Positions 40,770-51,575 of a DNA stretch of 64,000 nt are shown in pieces. The stretch is taken from contig RZZU01000002.1 in NCBI GenBank assembly GCA_009929735.1, positions 124,001 through 188,000 on the forward strand, written 5' to 3'. The position numbers and the translations under genes are program-made. The stretch comes from Clostridia bacterium (GTDB lineage Bacteria; Bacillota; Clostridia; Lachnospirales; Anaerotignaceae). Under the pieces are notes generated by a model. The model worked only from the letters and a program-made list of their open reading frames with translations, was not told where the DNA came from and searched no databases. Position 1 is the first letter of the stretch. The number at the start of each line of letters is the position of its first letter.

Positions 40770-42094
40770 GTACGAGAGACTTATTAGATATGGCTCTTCG
40801 CAACTTATTAAAACGTAAGCTTCGAACTTTCCTAACGGTTCTTGGTGTAGTGATTGGTACGGCTTCCATCGTTGTAATGGTATCTATTGGTATCGGCATG
40901 AATGAAAGCTTTGCCCGTCAATTAGAGGATTGGGGGAGCTTGCAGGTAGTGAATGTATTTTCGCCCAATGGTGACGGCGGGGGTTACATGATGGAGGAGG
41001 AAGCTGCAAGCAACGCATCAAAGAAAGCCAAGAATGTGAAATTGGACGGGGCGGCGGTTGAATCCTTTCGGCAGTTAGCCAATGTTGAAGCGGTTTCTCC
41101 CCTGAAAAATTTATACCTGATGCTAGGAAGCGGAAAATATGTTGCGGATGCAAATATCATAGGACTTGATCCGGCTACAATGGAAGCCATGGGGTACAAA
41201 GTGGATAATGGACGAGCATTGACCGGGGAAGATGTAAAAGCAATGGTTGTTGGCGGCGGAGTTGAATTTTATGATCCCAAGCTAAACTGGGAAATGAGAA
41301 TGAATTCGGAGCCGCTGCAGTTGGAATTAATCGGTGAAAAGATTGAAGCCACTTTCGACTGGAATTATGGTACCAAATATGCTGACAAAACATTGAAGTC
41401 AAATAAATTTGAAGTGGTGGGTACGATGCCTGCTGATGGAAGTAACGGTTGGAGTGTCGTTATGCCGATCAAAGAGGTTGAAAAAATTGAAAAAACACAG
41501 CAAGAGTGGGAGAAAAAAATGAATGGTTCTTCCGGCTCAAATAACCAAAGTCAGTCCAAAGAATACGAACAGGTTATGGTTAAGGTGGACGACATTAAAA
41601 ATGTAAAGGCTGTGCAGCAGCAAATTAAGGACATGGGCTATCGTGCTTCAAGCTTATCGGATGAGTTGGATGCCATGAAGGAAACCACAAAAATGCTGCG
41701 CATGGTTTTGGGTGCAATCGGTGCAATTTCATTGGTCGTTGCCGCAATCGGTATTACCAATACAATGGTTATGGCAATTTATGAAAGAACAAGAGAGATT
41801 GGTATTATGAAGGTAATCGGTGCATCGCTGCGTGATATTAAGCTTCTTTTCCTGACGGAGGCGGCTTTTATCGGATTCGCAGGGGGTATTCTAGGCATTG
41901 GCGTAAGCTTTGCGACATCGAAGTTGGTTAATTTTGCAGCCATGCAGCAAGGCAGCGATATGACTTCCTCCATCCCTTTATGGTTGTATCTGGGGGCGAT
42001 TGGCTTTGCTACGATCATTGGTGTTATTTCAGGATATTTGCCTGCAAAGCGTGCAATGAAGCTCAGTGCTTTATCCGCAATCAAAACAGAGTAA
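40766..42094 (+). CDS. MacB-family ABC permease (FtsX domain)
   Basis: A 442-residue permease: an N-terminal membrane segment (LRTFLTVLGVVIGTASIVVM), a large MacB-type extracellular domain to about residue 300, and three C-terminal segments forming the FtsX domain (VLGAIGAISLVVAAIGITNT, RTREIGIMKVIGASLRDIKL, and the last near IGFATIIGVISGYLPAKRA). The extracellular part carries a Gly/Ser/Asn/Gln-rich insert (NGSSGSNNQSQSKE) that looks like a flexible loop. It forms an exporter or mechanotransmitter with the ATPase. Overlap with the preceding gene is 4 bases. Strong terminator at 42109-42154. Confidence 0.92.
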   Translation: MSTRDLLDMALRNLLKRKLRTFLTVLGVVIGTASIVVMVSIGIGMNESFARQLEDWGSLQVVNVFSPNGDGGGYMMEEEAASNASKKAKNVKLDGAAVESFRQLANVEAVSPLKNLYLMLGSGKYVADANIIGLDPATMEAMGYKVDNGRALTGEDVKAMVVGGGVEFYDPKLNWEMRMNSEPLQLELIGEKIEATFDWNYGTKYADKTLKSNKFEVVGTMPADGSNGWSVVMPIKEVEKIEKTQQEWEKKMNGSSGSNNQSQSKEYEQVMVKVDDIKNVKAVQQQIKDMGYRASSLSDELDAMKETTKMLRMVLGAIGAISLVVAAIGITNTMVMAIYERTREIGIMKVIGASLRDIKLLFLTEAAFIGFAGGILGIGVSFATSKLVNFAAMQQGSDMTSSIPLWLYLGAIGFATIIGVISGYLPAKRAMKLSALSAIKTE

Positions 42095-42108
42095 CAAAAG
42101 AATATATA

Positions 42109-42154
42109 AAAACACACTATTTTTTAAGTAAGACAAAAAATAGTGTGTTTTTTA
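42109..42154 (+). terminator. Rho-independent terminator after the ABC export operon
   Basis: AAACACACTATTTTTT pairs with AAAAAATAGTGTGTTT over at least 15 positions and is followed by more Ts. Confidence 0.9.
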
Positions 42155-42232
42155 TTACAAAAAATTATATCTGGTGCATTTTTGGAAAGACTATGTAAGG
42201 AGAAATGTCAAAACAACAAAGGATTGATTTTC

Positions 42233-42889
42233 ATGCTGATCCAACTGGCTGCTGCACCTGTCTTCGTCGGACTTTTTTATATTTATGTCAGAGATAAGTA
42301 TGAAAAAGAACCATGGAAAATGCTTTTCGTGGGGCTATTATACGGGATTTATACGACTGCTGTTATTTATGGGGTTGGATTGGGGATGGAGAAAATTTTT
42401 CCGCATCAGGAAAATCCGTTGTATACGGCGTTTATCAGCTCGGCAGGCGTTGAGGAGATAATCAAATATGTATTCCTCGTGCTTTTAATATGGAAAAACG
42501 GTAATTTTAATGAACCGCTTGATGGGATTGTTTATGGGGTTTTTGTTTCGCTGGGGTTTGCGTGGGTTGAAAATATTATTTATGTGACGCATCCCGTCAT
42601 GGGTGGTTATGGCACGGCGTTTTCCAGAGCGGTTCTTTCTGTTCCCGGGCATGGATTGTTTGGCGTACAAATGGGATACTATTTGGGACTGGCAAAGTTT
42701 TTTGGCGAAAAAAAGAATTTGGTGCTTGCCTTGCTGGTGCCGTATTTTGTACATGCCCTATACAACTATTTTTTATTAGAAAAATTTTCAGCATACTGGA
42801 TTCCGTTTTGGATGCTAGAAGTTTGGCTGTGGTGGTCTGGATTAAAGCATATAAAAGAGCTGGTAAGAATTTCACCTTTTCGAGAATAA
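42233..42889 (+). CDS. prsW: PrsW-family intramembrane protease
   Basis: A 218-residue polytopic protein of the type II CAAX/PrsW group; B. subtilis PrsW cuts the anti-sigma factor RsiW. Family motifs: YVRDKYEKEPWKML near the start, the EExxK motif in SSAGVEEIIKYVFL, GIVYGVFVSLGFAWVENIIY, and histidines in VPGHGLFGVQMGYYLG and HALYNYFLL. ATG 42233 has AAAGGA 8 bases upstream and gives the expected N-terminus; the frame from 42143 would include the terminator region. No anti-sigma factor gene is nearby, so the substrate is unknown. Confidence 0.88.
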   Translation: MLIQLAAAPVFVGLFYIYVRDKYEKEPWKMLFVGLLYGIYTTAVIYGVGLGMEKIFPHQENPLYTAFISSAGVEEIIKYVFLVLLIWKNGNFNEPLDGIVYGVFVSLGFAWVENIIYVTHPVMGGYGTAFSRAVLSVPGHGLFGVQMGYYLGLAKFFGEKKNLVLALLVPYFVHALYNYFLLEKFSAYWIPFWMLEVWLWWSGLKHIKELVRISPFRE

Positions 42890-42914
42890 AATAGGCACGA
42901 TTTTATTGTTGCTC

Positions 42915-42943
42915 TTGAAATAAACCTCAAAAAGCGGTATACT
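42915..42943 (+). promoter_or_regulatory. Promoter of the NUDIX gene
   Basis: TTGAAA (42915-42920) and TATACT (42938-42943) with a 17-base spacer. Confidence 0.75.
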
Positions 42944-42994
42944 GATAAAAATAAGATACTTGGCAGAAACTAGAAAAATTACGGAGGTCAAGCA

Positions 42995-43459
42995 GTGGTA
43001 GAAGCGGTGAGCTGTGGAGGCGTTGTGATCTATAAGTGGAAGATTCTTCTCTTATACAAAAACCAAAACGGCAGATATATGGGCTGGGTATTGCCCAAGG
43101 GCACTGTGGAAGAAGGCGAAACCTATCGGCAGACCGCTTTGCGTGAGGTAAAGGAAGAATCCGGTGCAACCGGTGAGATTATTAAATATGTGGGGAAAAC
43201 CCAATATACCTTTAAGGGCAGTGAGGATGCTGTAAGCAAAACAGTACATTGGTATTTGATGAGTGCCAATTCCTTTTTTTGCAAACCTCAGAGCGAAGAA
43301 TACTTCGCCGATGCCGGTTTTTATAAATTCCATGAAGCCTATCATCTGTTGAAATTTAACGACGAACGCCAGATTTTAAAAAAAGCATATTATGAGTATA
43401 GTGAAATGCGTAAGAATAAGGAGTTCCTGAAACGGAAATTCTCCGAAAAAAAACTGTAA
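42995..43459 (+). CDS. NUDIX hydrolase
   Basis: The NUDIX box is complete: GTVEEGETYRQTALREVKEESG (positions about 36-57; key residues G, E, REVxEE). The protein is 154 residues; the N-terminal half is VSCGGVVIYKWKILLLYKNQ and a basic tail (KNKEFLKRKFSEKK) follows the domain. The substrate of such small NUDIX proteins (diadenosine polyphosphates, damaged nucleotides) cannot be inferred. GTG at 42995 follows ACGGAGG by 8-9 bases. Confidence 0.88.
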   Translation: MVEAVSCGGVVIYKWKILLLYKNQNGRYMGWVLPKGTVEEGETYRQTALREVKEESGATGEIIKYVGKTQYTFKGSEDAVSKTVHWYLMSANSFFCKPQSEEYFADAGFYKFHEAYHLLKFNDERQILKKAYYEYSEMRKNKEFLKRKFSEKKL

Positions 43460-43473
43460 AGGAGTTATGCCGA

Positions 43474-43770
43474 ATGAGAAAGTATTTTGAATTAAAACCT
43501 AGTTTTGAAGATTTAAAGGATAGAATTGTCGTTTTACACAAAGAGGAAGATGAAAAGAAAACCTTGGTTCTTGTTTTATCCATCGTTGCTGCTGTTTTAG
43601 CGGTTGTTGCTTTGGGCGTTGTTTATTTGCTGAAAACAAAAATGGAAGATGAATACGATGAAGATTGGGATTATGACTGGGATGATTTAGAAGATGAATA
43701 TTGCAATGAAGATGATTGCTGTTGTACAGATAAAGATGTTGATGCTTCCGTAAAGGTCGAGCAGATATAA
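43474..43770 (+). CDS. Small single-pass membrane protein with an acidic, cysteine-rich tail
   Basis: A 98-residue protein: an N-terminal cytoplasmic amphipathic part (FEDLKDRIVVLHKEEDEKK), one membrane segment (VLVLSIVAAVLAVVALGVVY) and an extremely acidic tail with EDEYDEDWDYDWDDLEDEY followed by CNEDDCCCTDKD. The acidic and CCC cluster could bind metal. I do not recognise a family. It follows the NUDIX gene by 14 bases with a GGAG box, and a terminator lies behind it. Confidence 0.65.
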   Translation: MRKYFELKPSFEDLKDRIVVLHKEEDEKKTLVLVLSIVAAVLAVVALGVVYLLKTKMEDEYDEDWDYDWDDLEDEYCNEDDCCCTDKDVDASVKVEQI

Positions 43771-43779
43771 GGAAGATGG

Positions 43780-43835
43780 GGCGGCAGGTGGCCGGTATGG
43801 TTCTCTACTGACTGTGCGCCACCTCCCTTTTTTTC
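43780..43835 (+). terminator. Rho-independent terminator before cggR
   Basis: GGCAGGTGGC (43783-43792) pairs with GCCACCTCCC (43818-43827), with one mismatch, and is followed by seven Ts. Confidence 0.8.
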
Positions 43836-43843
43836 TTTTGGTT

Positions 43844-43874
43844 GGGACAAAAAAATACGAATAGGACAAAAAAA
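43844..43874 (+). promoter_or_regulatory. Candidate CggR operator (direct repeat)
   Basis: GGGACAAAAAAA (43844-43855) and AGGACAAAAAAA (43863-43874) repeat with a 19-base period just before cggR. B. subtilis CggR binds direct repeats containing CGGGAC about 20 bases apart. A matching -35/-10 pair is not clear. Autoregulation by the downstream protein is an inference from position and sequence. Confidence 0.55.
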
Positions 43875-43893
43875 GACCAGAGGAAGGTGGAAG

Positions 43894-44928
43894 ATGGAGG
43901 AGAAATTACAATTAATTCGAAGAATAGCTCCGGATTTGACGGAGGAGATGATAAAAAGATACCGTGTTTTAAAGACGGTTCGCCTTTTACAGCCCTGTGG
44001 CAGAAGAATGGTAGTGCTGGCACTGGGTATGACGGAAAGAACTGTCCGCAGTGAAATTGAACGTTTCAGTGTGCAAAAATTAGTACAGGTTTCCAAAACG
44101 GGCATGATGGTTACTGAAGAGGGCATGGAGGTTTTGGAGGGCTTGGAAGAAATCATCTCGGTCATGACAGGTCTGTCTGACTTGGAGGAAAAGCTGGCTG
44201 GCCTTTTAGGCGTAAAGAAGGTACTGATTGCACAAGGCGATGCCGATGTCAGCGAGCGTAGTCGGAAAGAAATGGGGCAACTGGCGATGCGGTTGCTTTT
44301 GGAAAAAACGAACGAAAAAAGCTGTATTGCCATCACCGGTGGTACGGCAATGGAGGATTTGGTCGTTGCCGCCCCTGAAATGTCTAAGCCAATGGCAAAA
44401 ATGATTGTGCCGGCAAGAGGCAGTATTGGCAGAAGGATGGAATTACAGGCAGACACGCTGGCGGTGCAGCTGGCAGGAAAGCTTCAGGCTGAGTATCGTT
44501 TGCTGCATTTGCCGGATAATTTAAGCGAAACCGCTTTGGAGGAAATGAAAAAGCAACCGGAAATCCTTGAAACCATACAGGAAATGGATCAGGCAAATAT
44601 TTTGCTTTTGGGCGTAGGCAATGCGCTGGAAATGGCGGAAAAACGCAGATTGGATCCAGAGGTAAGATTGTATTTAGCTGAACAAGATGCCGTTGCAGAG
44701 GCTTGCGGATATTACTTTAATCGAAGCGGAGAGGTGCTTTATAGAACTCGCTCCATTGCCATTGATTTCAACGAAATCGGAAAAATGGATGAGGTAATTG
44801 TGGTTGCAGGCGGAGACAAAAAAGCGGAAAGCATTTTTGCCGTAAGCCAAAGCATCCCAAGCGGCGTGTTTGTTATAGATGAAGGTGCTGCATTAAGAAT
44901 GCTTCATCTTTTGGAAGCAGAAGCATAA
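43894..44928 (+). CDS. cggR: Central glycolytic genes regulator (SorC/CggR family)
   Basis: A 344-residue repressor of lower glycolytic genes whose DNA binding is relieved by fructose-1,6-bisphosphate in B. subtilis. The N-terminal winged-helix contains LALGMTERTVRSEIERFS, and the C-terminal sugar-phosphate binding domain contains SCIAITGGTAMEDLV, IVPARGSIGRR and MDEVIVVAGGDKKAESI. It lies at the head of pgk-(deacetylase)-tpiA-gpmI-eno, the usual CggR regulon, except that gap is not between it and pgk. Start ATG 43894 has GGAAGGTGG upstream. Confidence 0.92.
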   Translation: MEEKLQLIRRIAPDLTEEMIKRYRVLKTVRLLQPCGRRMVVLALGMTERTVRSEIERFSVQKLVQVSKTGMMVTEEGMEVLEGLEEIISVMTGLSDLEEKLAGLLGVKKVLIAQGDADVSERSRKEMGQLAMRLLLEKTNEKSCIAITGGTAMEDLVVAAPEMSKPMAKMIVPARGSIGRRMELQADTLAVQLAGKLQAEYRLLHLPDNLSETALEEMKKQPEILETIQEMDQANILLLGVGNALEMAEKRRLDPEVRLYLAEQDAVAEACGYYFNRSGEVLYRTRSIAIDFNEIGKMDEVIVVAGGDKKAESIFAVSQSIPSGVFVIDEGAALRMLHLLEAEA

Positions 44929-45053
44929 GAATTGTTAAAAGCTTTCCCCACAAAACATTATTTCTATCTTGAAAATAAAAGAGCTGCTTTTGGGAAAAGT
45001 AAAAATATTTGGGAGTCAGCTGCTGCCACGTTAATGAGAAAGGAGTTTTGAAT

Positions 45054-46247
45054 ATGCTCAATAAAAAATCAGTTGATGATTTGCAGGTAAAAGGGAAAAA
45101 GGTTTTGGTTAGATGCGACTTTAATGTTCCTTTGAAGGATGGGGTGATTTCCGACGAAAACAGAATTACCGCTGCCCTTCCGACAATTAGAAAATTAGTG
45201 GAGGACGGCGCAAAGGTCATTCTTTGCTCACATATGGGCAAGCCCAAGGGAGAACCGAAGACGGAGCTTTCCTTGACTCCTGTCGCAAAAAGGCTTTCGG
45301 AGTTATTGGGTAAAGAGGTCGTTTTTGCAAAGGACGATGCGGTTGTTGGTGAAAATGCAAAAAAAGCCGTTGAAGCAATGAAAGATGGCGATGTTGTTTT
45401 ATTGGAAAATACACGCTATCGTAAGGAAGAAACCAAAAATGAGGAGAGCTTCAGCAAACAGCTGGCTTCCTTAGCGGATATTTTCGTAAACGATGCCTTT
45501 GGCAGCAGCCATAGAGCACATTGCTCCACTGTAGGCGTTGCAGAATTTGTAGAGGAATCTGCCGTTGGGTATTTAATGGAAAAGGAAATTGAATTTTTGG
45601 GCAATGCGGTGAACAATCCTGAGCATCCATTTGTAGCGATTTTAGGCGGCTCTAAGGTTTCCGATAAAATCAATGTGATCAATAATTTATTGGAAAAAGT
45701 TGACACTTTAATCATTGGGGGCGGCATGGCCTATACCTTTGCGGTTGCCAAAGGTGGCAAGGTCGGGGACTCGTTGCTTGAGGCGGATAAGGTTGATTAC
45801 GCTAAGGAAATGATGGCAAAGGCGAAAGAAAAGGGCGTTAGACTGCTTTTGCCTACAGATACGGTGATCACAAAGGAATTTAAAAATGATACGGAATTTA
45901 AAACCGTTTCCTCATTGGAAATTCCAGACGGATGGATGGGACTGGACATTGGTGAGAAATCCAGAGAGCTGTTTGCTGATGCAATTAAAGAGGCAAAAAC
46001 CGTGATTTGGAACGGGCCTATGGGTGTGTTTGAGTTTGAAAATTTTGCAGCCGGAACGAAAGCGGTGGCACAGGCAATGGCGGAAATTGATGCGACAACA
46101 ATTATTGGTGGCGGCGACTCTGCCGCAGCGGTAAATCAGCTGGGCTTTGGGGATAAAATGACGCATATTTCCACAGGCGGTGGGGCATCACTGGAATTTT
46201 TAGAAGGAAAGGACTTGCCCGGTGTAGTAGCAGTGCAAGATAAATAA
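45054..46247 (+). CDS. pgk: Phosphoglycerate kinase
   Basis: A 397-residue glycolytic enzyme transferring phosphate from 1,3-bisphosphoglycerate to ADP. Landmarks: [20 protein letters not shown] (split as [20 protein letters not shown]), [37 protein letters not shown] and [23 protein letters not shown] 45054 has AAAGGAG 8 bases upstream; the longer frame from 45009 lacks support. It is the second gene of the cggR operon. Confidence 0.97.
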   Translation: MLNKKSVDDLQVKGKKVLVRCDFNVPLKDGVISDENRITAALPTIRKLVEDGAKVILCSHMGKPKGEPKTELSLTPVAKRLSELLGKEVVFAKDDAVVGENAKKAVEAMKDGDVVLLENTRYRKEETKNEESFSKQLASLADIFVNDAFGSSHRAHCSTVGVAEFVEESAVGYLMEKEIEFLGNAVNNPEHPFVAILGGSKVSDKINVINNLLEKVDTLIIGGGMAYTFAVAKGGKVGDSLLEADKVDYAKEMMAKAKEKGVRLLLPTDTVITKEFKNDTEFKTVSSLEIPDGWMGLDIGEKSRELFADAIKEAKTVIWNGPMGVFEFENFAAGTKAVAQAMAEIDATTIIGGGDSAAAVNQLGFGDKMTHISTGGGASLEFLEGKDLPGVVAVQDK

Positions 46248-46255
46248 GGTTTCAT

Positions 46256-47158
46256 ATGAAGTGCAGGAAAAAAATATTTGTAGCAATGGCTTTGCTGGGC
46301 AGTCTTATTTTTCAGCAAACTGCCTGGGGGAAAACGGTCGTTGCTATGGATAAAGCAGAAGAACAAGAGCTGATAGTGCCGGCGGAAACAATGATTATTC
46401 CCCCGACAGATTATATTCCCGTTTTGATGTATCATCATTTTGCAGTAAGAGATATGGGAGAAGGAAACGGAGTCGTTACCACCCAAGCCGAGTTGGAGGA
46501 GCAGATTTGCTATTTAAAGGAGTCGGGGTATGAATTTATTTCCTTGGAAACTTTAAAACTGCTTCTACAAAGGGTGGAAAAAGAGAGGGTTCATTATAAA
46601 AGAAACGTAAAAGACGAGCTAAGCCTTGGTTTAGATAAAAAATATATTTGTATCACCATGGATGACGGGTATATAAGCAACTATGATTTGGCTTTTCCTG
46701 TTTTTCAAGAATACCGTGTCCCAGCTTCCATCTTTGCGATTACAGACAGCATAACCCAGCAAACCGGATTAAAAAAGTTCAGCTGGAAGCAAGCACAAAA
46801 AATGGTGGACAGCAGGTATGTTAAAATTTATAACCACACGGCAAATCATGTGCCTGTTGACATGGAAACGGAAGACGAATTTCTGGATGAAGCCGAAAAA
46901 GCAGAGATTGCTCTGCAAACATACTTAAATCAGGACGGCTGTCAGGCATTGGCATATCCAAATGGGCGGTTTACACTATATTGCGAGGAAAAGCTAAAGG
47001 AAATGGGCTTTGATTTATTATTTACCGTAGAGCAAGGGGTCATTACAAAAGAAACATCTCGCTATGAAATTCCCAGAATTGCTGTTGAATCAGGCTGGGA
47101 TGGTCAGACTTTGATGGAAAACATAGAGCGTACTGCAAGAAAAAGCTTTGTACCATAA
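46256..47158 (+). CDS. Secreted polysaccharide deacetylase
   Basis: A 300-residue protein with a signal peptide ([20 protein letters not shown]) and a NodB-like domain. The motifs are [10 protein letters not shown], the metal motif [20 protein letters not shown] (canonical TFDDG is TMDDG here), then YNHTANHVP as the HxxxH pair and ALAYPNGRF as the catalytic end. Such enzymes deacetylate cell-wall glycans. It is inserted between pgk and tpiA, 8 bases after pgk, without its own visible promoter. The ribosome binding site is weak (AAGG). Confidence 0.88.
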   Translation: MKCRKKIFVAMALLGSLIFQQTAWGKTVVAMDKAEEQELIVPAETMIIPPTDYIPVLMYHHFAVRDMGEGNGVVTTQAELEEQICYLKESGYEFISLETLKLLLQRVEKERVHYKRNVKDELSLGLDKKYICITMDDGYISNYDLAFPVFQEYRVPASIFAITDSITQQTGLKKFSWKQAQKMVDSRYVKIYNHTANHVPVDMETEDEFLDEAEKAEIALQTYLNQDGCQALAYPNGRFTLYCEEKLKEMGFDLLFTVEQGVITKETSRYEIPRIAVESGWDGQTLMENIERTARKSFVP

Positions 47159-47174
47159 GAGAGGGGCGCAGATT

Positions 47175-47924
47175 ATGAGGAAAAAAATTATTGCAGGCAA
47201 CTGGAAAATGAACAAAACACCAAAAGAGGCGGCGGACTTTTGCAAGCTAATGAGGGATAAGGCTGCCTCCACTGAGGTTGACGTTATATTTTGTGTGCCT
47301 TTTGTGGATTTATATCCCGTATTGGAGCAGTTAGCAGGAAGCGGGATCAACGTAGGTGCGGAAAATATGTATTTTGAAGACAGCGGTGCATATACAGGGG
47401 AAATCTCTGCGCCAATGCTGAAGGAAATGGGTGTTTCCTATGTTGTATTGGGACATTCTGAGCGTCGCCAATACTTCAACGAAACGGATGAAATGGTGAA
47501 TAAAAAAGTGAAAAAAGCTTTAGAATCAGGCATTACACCGATTATGTGCTGTGGAGAAACACTGGAGCAAAGAGAAGCAGGCATTACCATTGAATGGATT
47601 CGTATGCAAATTAAATGCGGCTTGCAAGGAATTGCCGCTGAAGCTGTTGAAAATATTGTGATTGCTTACGAACCAATTTGGGCAATCGGTACGGGTAAGA
47701 CGGCAACATCCCAGCAGGCGCAGGAGGTTTGCAAGGCAATTCGTCAGGTTGTTGGCGAAGTATACGGCACGGCTGTGGCCGAGAAGGTAAGAATTCAGTA
47801 TGGCGGCAGTGTAAGCGGAAAAAATGCCGCAGAATTGTTTGCCATGCCTGATATTGATGGTGGCTTGGTTGGCGGAGCAAGTTTGAAAGAGGAATTTCAG
47901 GAGATTGTGCATTACCTCAAATAA
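47175..47924 (+). CDS. tpiA: Triose-phosphate isomerase
   Basis: A 249-residue TIM-barrel enzyme interconverting dihydroxyacetone phosphate and glyceraldehyde 3-phosphate. Landmarks: [14 protein letters not shown] with the catalytic lysine, [13 protein letters not shown] with the histidine, [16 protein letters not shown] with the glutamate, and [15 protein letters not shown] 47175 is used since the frame start at 47148 overlaps the previous gene; GAGAGGGGC precedes it. Confidence 0.97.
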   Translation: MRKKIIAGNWKMNKTPKEAADFCKLMRDKAASTEVDVIFCVPFVDLYPVLEQLAGSGINVGAENMYFEDSGAYTGEISAPMLKEMGVSYVVLGHSERRQYFNETDEMVNKKVKKALESGITPIMCCGETLEQREAGITIEWIRMQIKCGLQGIAAEAVENIVIAYEPIWAIGTGKTATSQQAQEVCKAIRQVVGEVYGTAVAEKVRIQYGGSVSGKNAAELFAMPDIDGGLVGGASLKEEFQEIVHYLK

Positions 47925-47951
47925 AAGCAGGTGTGAAAGCAAGGTGAAAAT

Positions 47952-49499
47952 ATGGGAAAGAAAACAACAGTTTTAATGATACTGGACGGATTCGGGATTA
48001 GCGAAAAGGTTGAAGGAAATGCGATAAAACAAGCAAATACACCCGTATTGGACGGTATTTTTAAAAAATACCCCTTTGTGAAGGGTTATGCCAGCGGACG
48101 TGACGTTGGTTTGCCTGAGGGTCAAATGGGGAATTCGGAAGTAGGGCATTTGAACATTGGTGCAGGACGCATTGTATATCAGGAATTAACCCGTATTACG
48201 AAAGCAATTGAGGATGGGGATTTTTATGAAAATCCCGAGCTGCTTCAAGCGGTTGACCATTGCAAAAAAAATTCTTCTGCATTACACTTATACGGCTTGG
48301 TTTCTGATGGTGGGGTGCATAGTCATAACACCCATCTTTATGCTTTGCTGCGTTTGGCAAAGAAGCATGATTTGGAAAAAGTATTTGTCCATGCGTTTTT
48401 GGATGGCAGAGATACCCCGCCTTCCTCTGGTGCGGATTATGCCGCAGAGTTGGCGGAAAAAATGCGTGAAATGGAAGTCGGTCAGTTTGCAACGGTCATG
48501 GGACGATACTTTGCCATGGATCGGGATAAACGCTGGGATAGAGTGCAGGAAGCCTATGACGCTATGGTTATGGGCAAAGGCGCAACTGCCACAGATGCAG
48601 TAGATGGGATTAAGAAGTCCTATGAAAAGGGAAAAACGGACGAATTTATGCCGCCTACGGTCATTGTGGATGAAATGGGCATGGCTAAGGGGAAGATTTC
48701 TGACCACGATGCTGTTATTTTCTTTAACTTCCGCCCCGACCGTGCAAGAGAGATAACCAGAGCGATGTGCGATCCCACGTTCGATGGATTTCAGAGGGAA
48801 AAAGTATTGCAGGATTTGAAGTATGTATGCTTTACGGAATATGATATTACGATTCCAAATAAAGAGGTTGCATTTAAACCACAAAAGCTGACAAATACAC
48901 TAGGCACCTATATTTCCTCTTTGGGCTTAAAACAGCTAAGAACCGCTGAAACAGAAAAATATGCCCATGTCACCTTCTTTTTTAACGGTGGTGTGGAGGA
49001 GCCAAATCCGAACGAAGATCGTTGGCTGGTACCCTCACCAAAGGTTGCAACCTATGATTTGCAGCCAGAAATGAGTGCGTATGAGGTGACGGAGGGTTTG
49101 GTAAAGGCAATCCGTTCCAAAGAGTACGATTTGATTATCATAAATTATGCAAATTCGGACATGGTGGGTCATACAGGCTTTATGGAGGCGGCAATCAAGG
49201 CTGTGGAAACGGTGGATCAATGTGTTGGGAAGGTAATGGAGGCATTATTGGAAACAGGGGGAAATATGTTTTTATGTGCAGACCATGGAAACAGCGACCA
49301 AATGATAGATTATATATCCCATGAACCCTTTACGGCACATACAACAAACCCTGTACCCTTTGCTTTGATTAACTACACCGATGGTGTTGGATTAAGAGAA
49401 GGTGGCAGGCTTGCGGATATTGCACCTACGCTTTTAGAAATGATGGGATTGCCAATTCCCGAAGAAATGACAGGAAAAACTTTGCTGATAAGCAAATAA
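47952..49499 (+). CDS. gpmI: 2,3-bisphosphoglycerate-independent phosphoglycerate mutase
   Basis: A 515-residue Mn-dependent mutase. The metal-site aspartate lies in LMILDGFGISEKVEGNAI and the phosphorylated serine in GQMGNSEVGHLNIGAGR; HNTHLYALLRLAK, DGRDTPPSSGADY and FLCADHGNSDQMIDY complete the site. It has no sequence relation to the small histidine phosphatase at 11450. A 244-base interval separates it from eno. Confidence 0.96.
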   Translation: MGKKTTVLMILDGFGISEKVEGNAIKQANTPVLDGIFKKYPFVKGYASGRDVGLPEGQMGNSEVGHLNIGAGRIVYQELTRITKAIEDGDFYENPELLQAVDHCKKNSSALHLYGLVSDGGVHSHNTHLYALLRLAKKHDLEKVFVHAFLDGRDTPPSSGADYAAELAEKMREMEVGQFATVMGRYFAMDRDKRWDRVQEAYDAMVMGKGATATDAVDGIKKSYEKGKTDEFMPPTVIVDEMGMAKGKISDHDAVIFFNFRPDRAREITRAMCDPTFDGFQREKVLQDLKYVCFTEYDITIPNKEVAFKPQKLTNTLGTYISSLGLKQLRTAETEKYAHVTFFFNGGVEEPNPNEDRWLVPSPKVATYDLQPEMSAYEVTEGLVKAIRSKEYDLIIINYANSDMVGHTGFMEAAIKAVETVDQCVGKVMEALLETGGNMFLCADHGNSDQMIDYISHEPFTAHTTNPVPFALINYTDGVGLREGGRLADIAPTLLEMMGLPIPEEMTGKTLLISK

Positions 49500-51057
<1,558 letters not shown>

Positions 51058-51078
51058 AAAGGAATTAAAACTATAATG

Positions 51079-51121
51079 AAAAAGGCTTTTTGTGGTATGG
51101 CTACCATGGGAAGCCTTTTTT
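51079..51121 (+). terminator. Rho-independent terminator after eno
   Basis: AAAAAGGCTTT pairs with AAGCCTTTTTT, with an inner TGGTA-TGGC-TACCA stem, and ends in a T-run. Confidence 0.88.
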
Positions 51122-51575
51122 GCGCAAAAAAATAAATGCTGTGGGGAAAATAAAAAAGGTGAAAATGTAGTATAATGTCGATCATTATGTAACCCAAAAA
51201 ATTGGAAACTTATTGCCAATATAAATAGAAATATTATGATTAGGGCAGAAGAGAGGACAGGTTCGCCGAAGACCTTTTGAAAGCTTTCAAGAATTCTTTT
51301 AAATATGGTTGCTTTGGAGGATTTTCGCAAGACGGTAAGTAAAATCAAATTGTGTTGGGTACGGGTGCTACGGCAAAAACAGACCGTGTTATGCTTACTT
51401 TGGTTTGAAATAAAATGAATTTGCAAGATTTTTCATGATCATGATTATGAAGAGTATTGTTTTATATAATAAAATGATATAAAATATTATCGGTATAAAT
51501 TTGTTACAATGATATAGTGAAAATGGTAGGGTGGATTGTGATTAAGACAGATGGACTTTTCGATAGGGGGGAATT
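51122..51575. other. AT-rich interval between eno and the lipoprotein gene
   Basis: About 450 bases without a supported gene. It holds an isolated TATAAT at 51171-51176 with no good -35, and the eno-like remnant at 51363-51420. Upstream of 51576 is AT-rich sequence with TATAGT near 51513 that may act as a promoter, but no confident -35 is seen. Confidence 0.5.
51363..51420 (+). pseudogene. Remnant of an enolase 3' end
   Basis: Bases 51363-51389 match eno 50941-50967 at 24 of 27 positions (GGTGCTACGGCAAAAACAGA versus GGTGCTCCCGCAAGAACAGA at their starts). After a gap relative to eno, 51398-51420 resembles the end of eno and encodes FGLK-stop against FNLK-stop. It therefore looks like a duplicated tail of eno with about 75 bases lost. 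It has no open frame of its own. Confidence 0.55.

Noticed and set aside
42205..42294. A 29-residue frame MSKQQRIDFHADPTG with an AAGGAG box, overlapping prsW
   Set aside because: It overlaps the PrsW start in another frame and is too short to support as a leader peptide from sequence alone.
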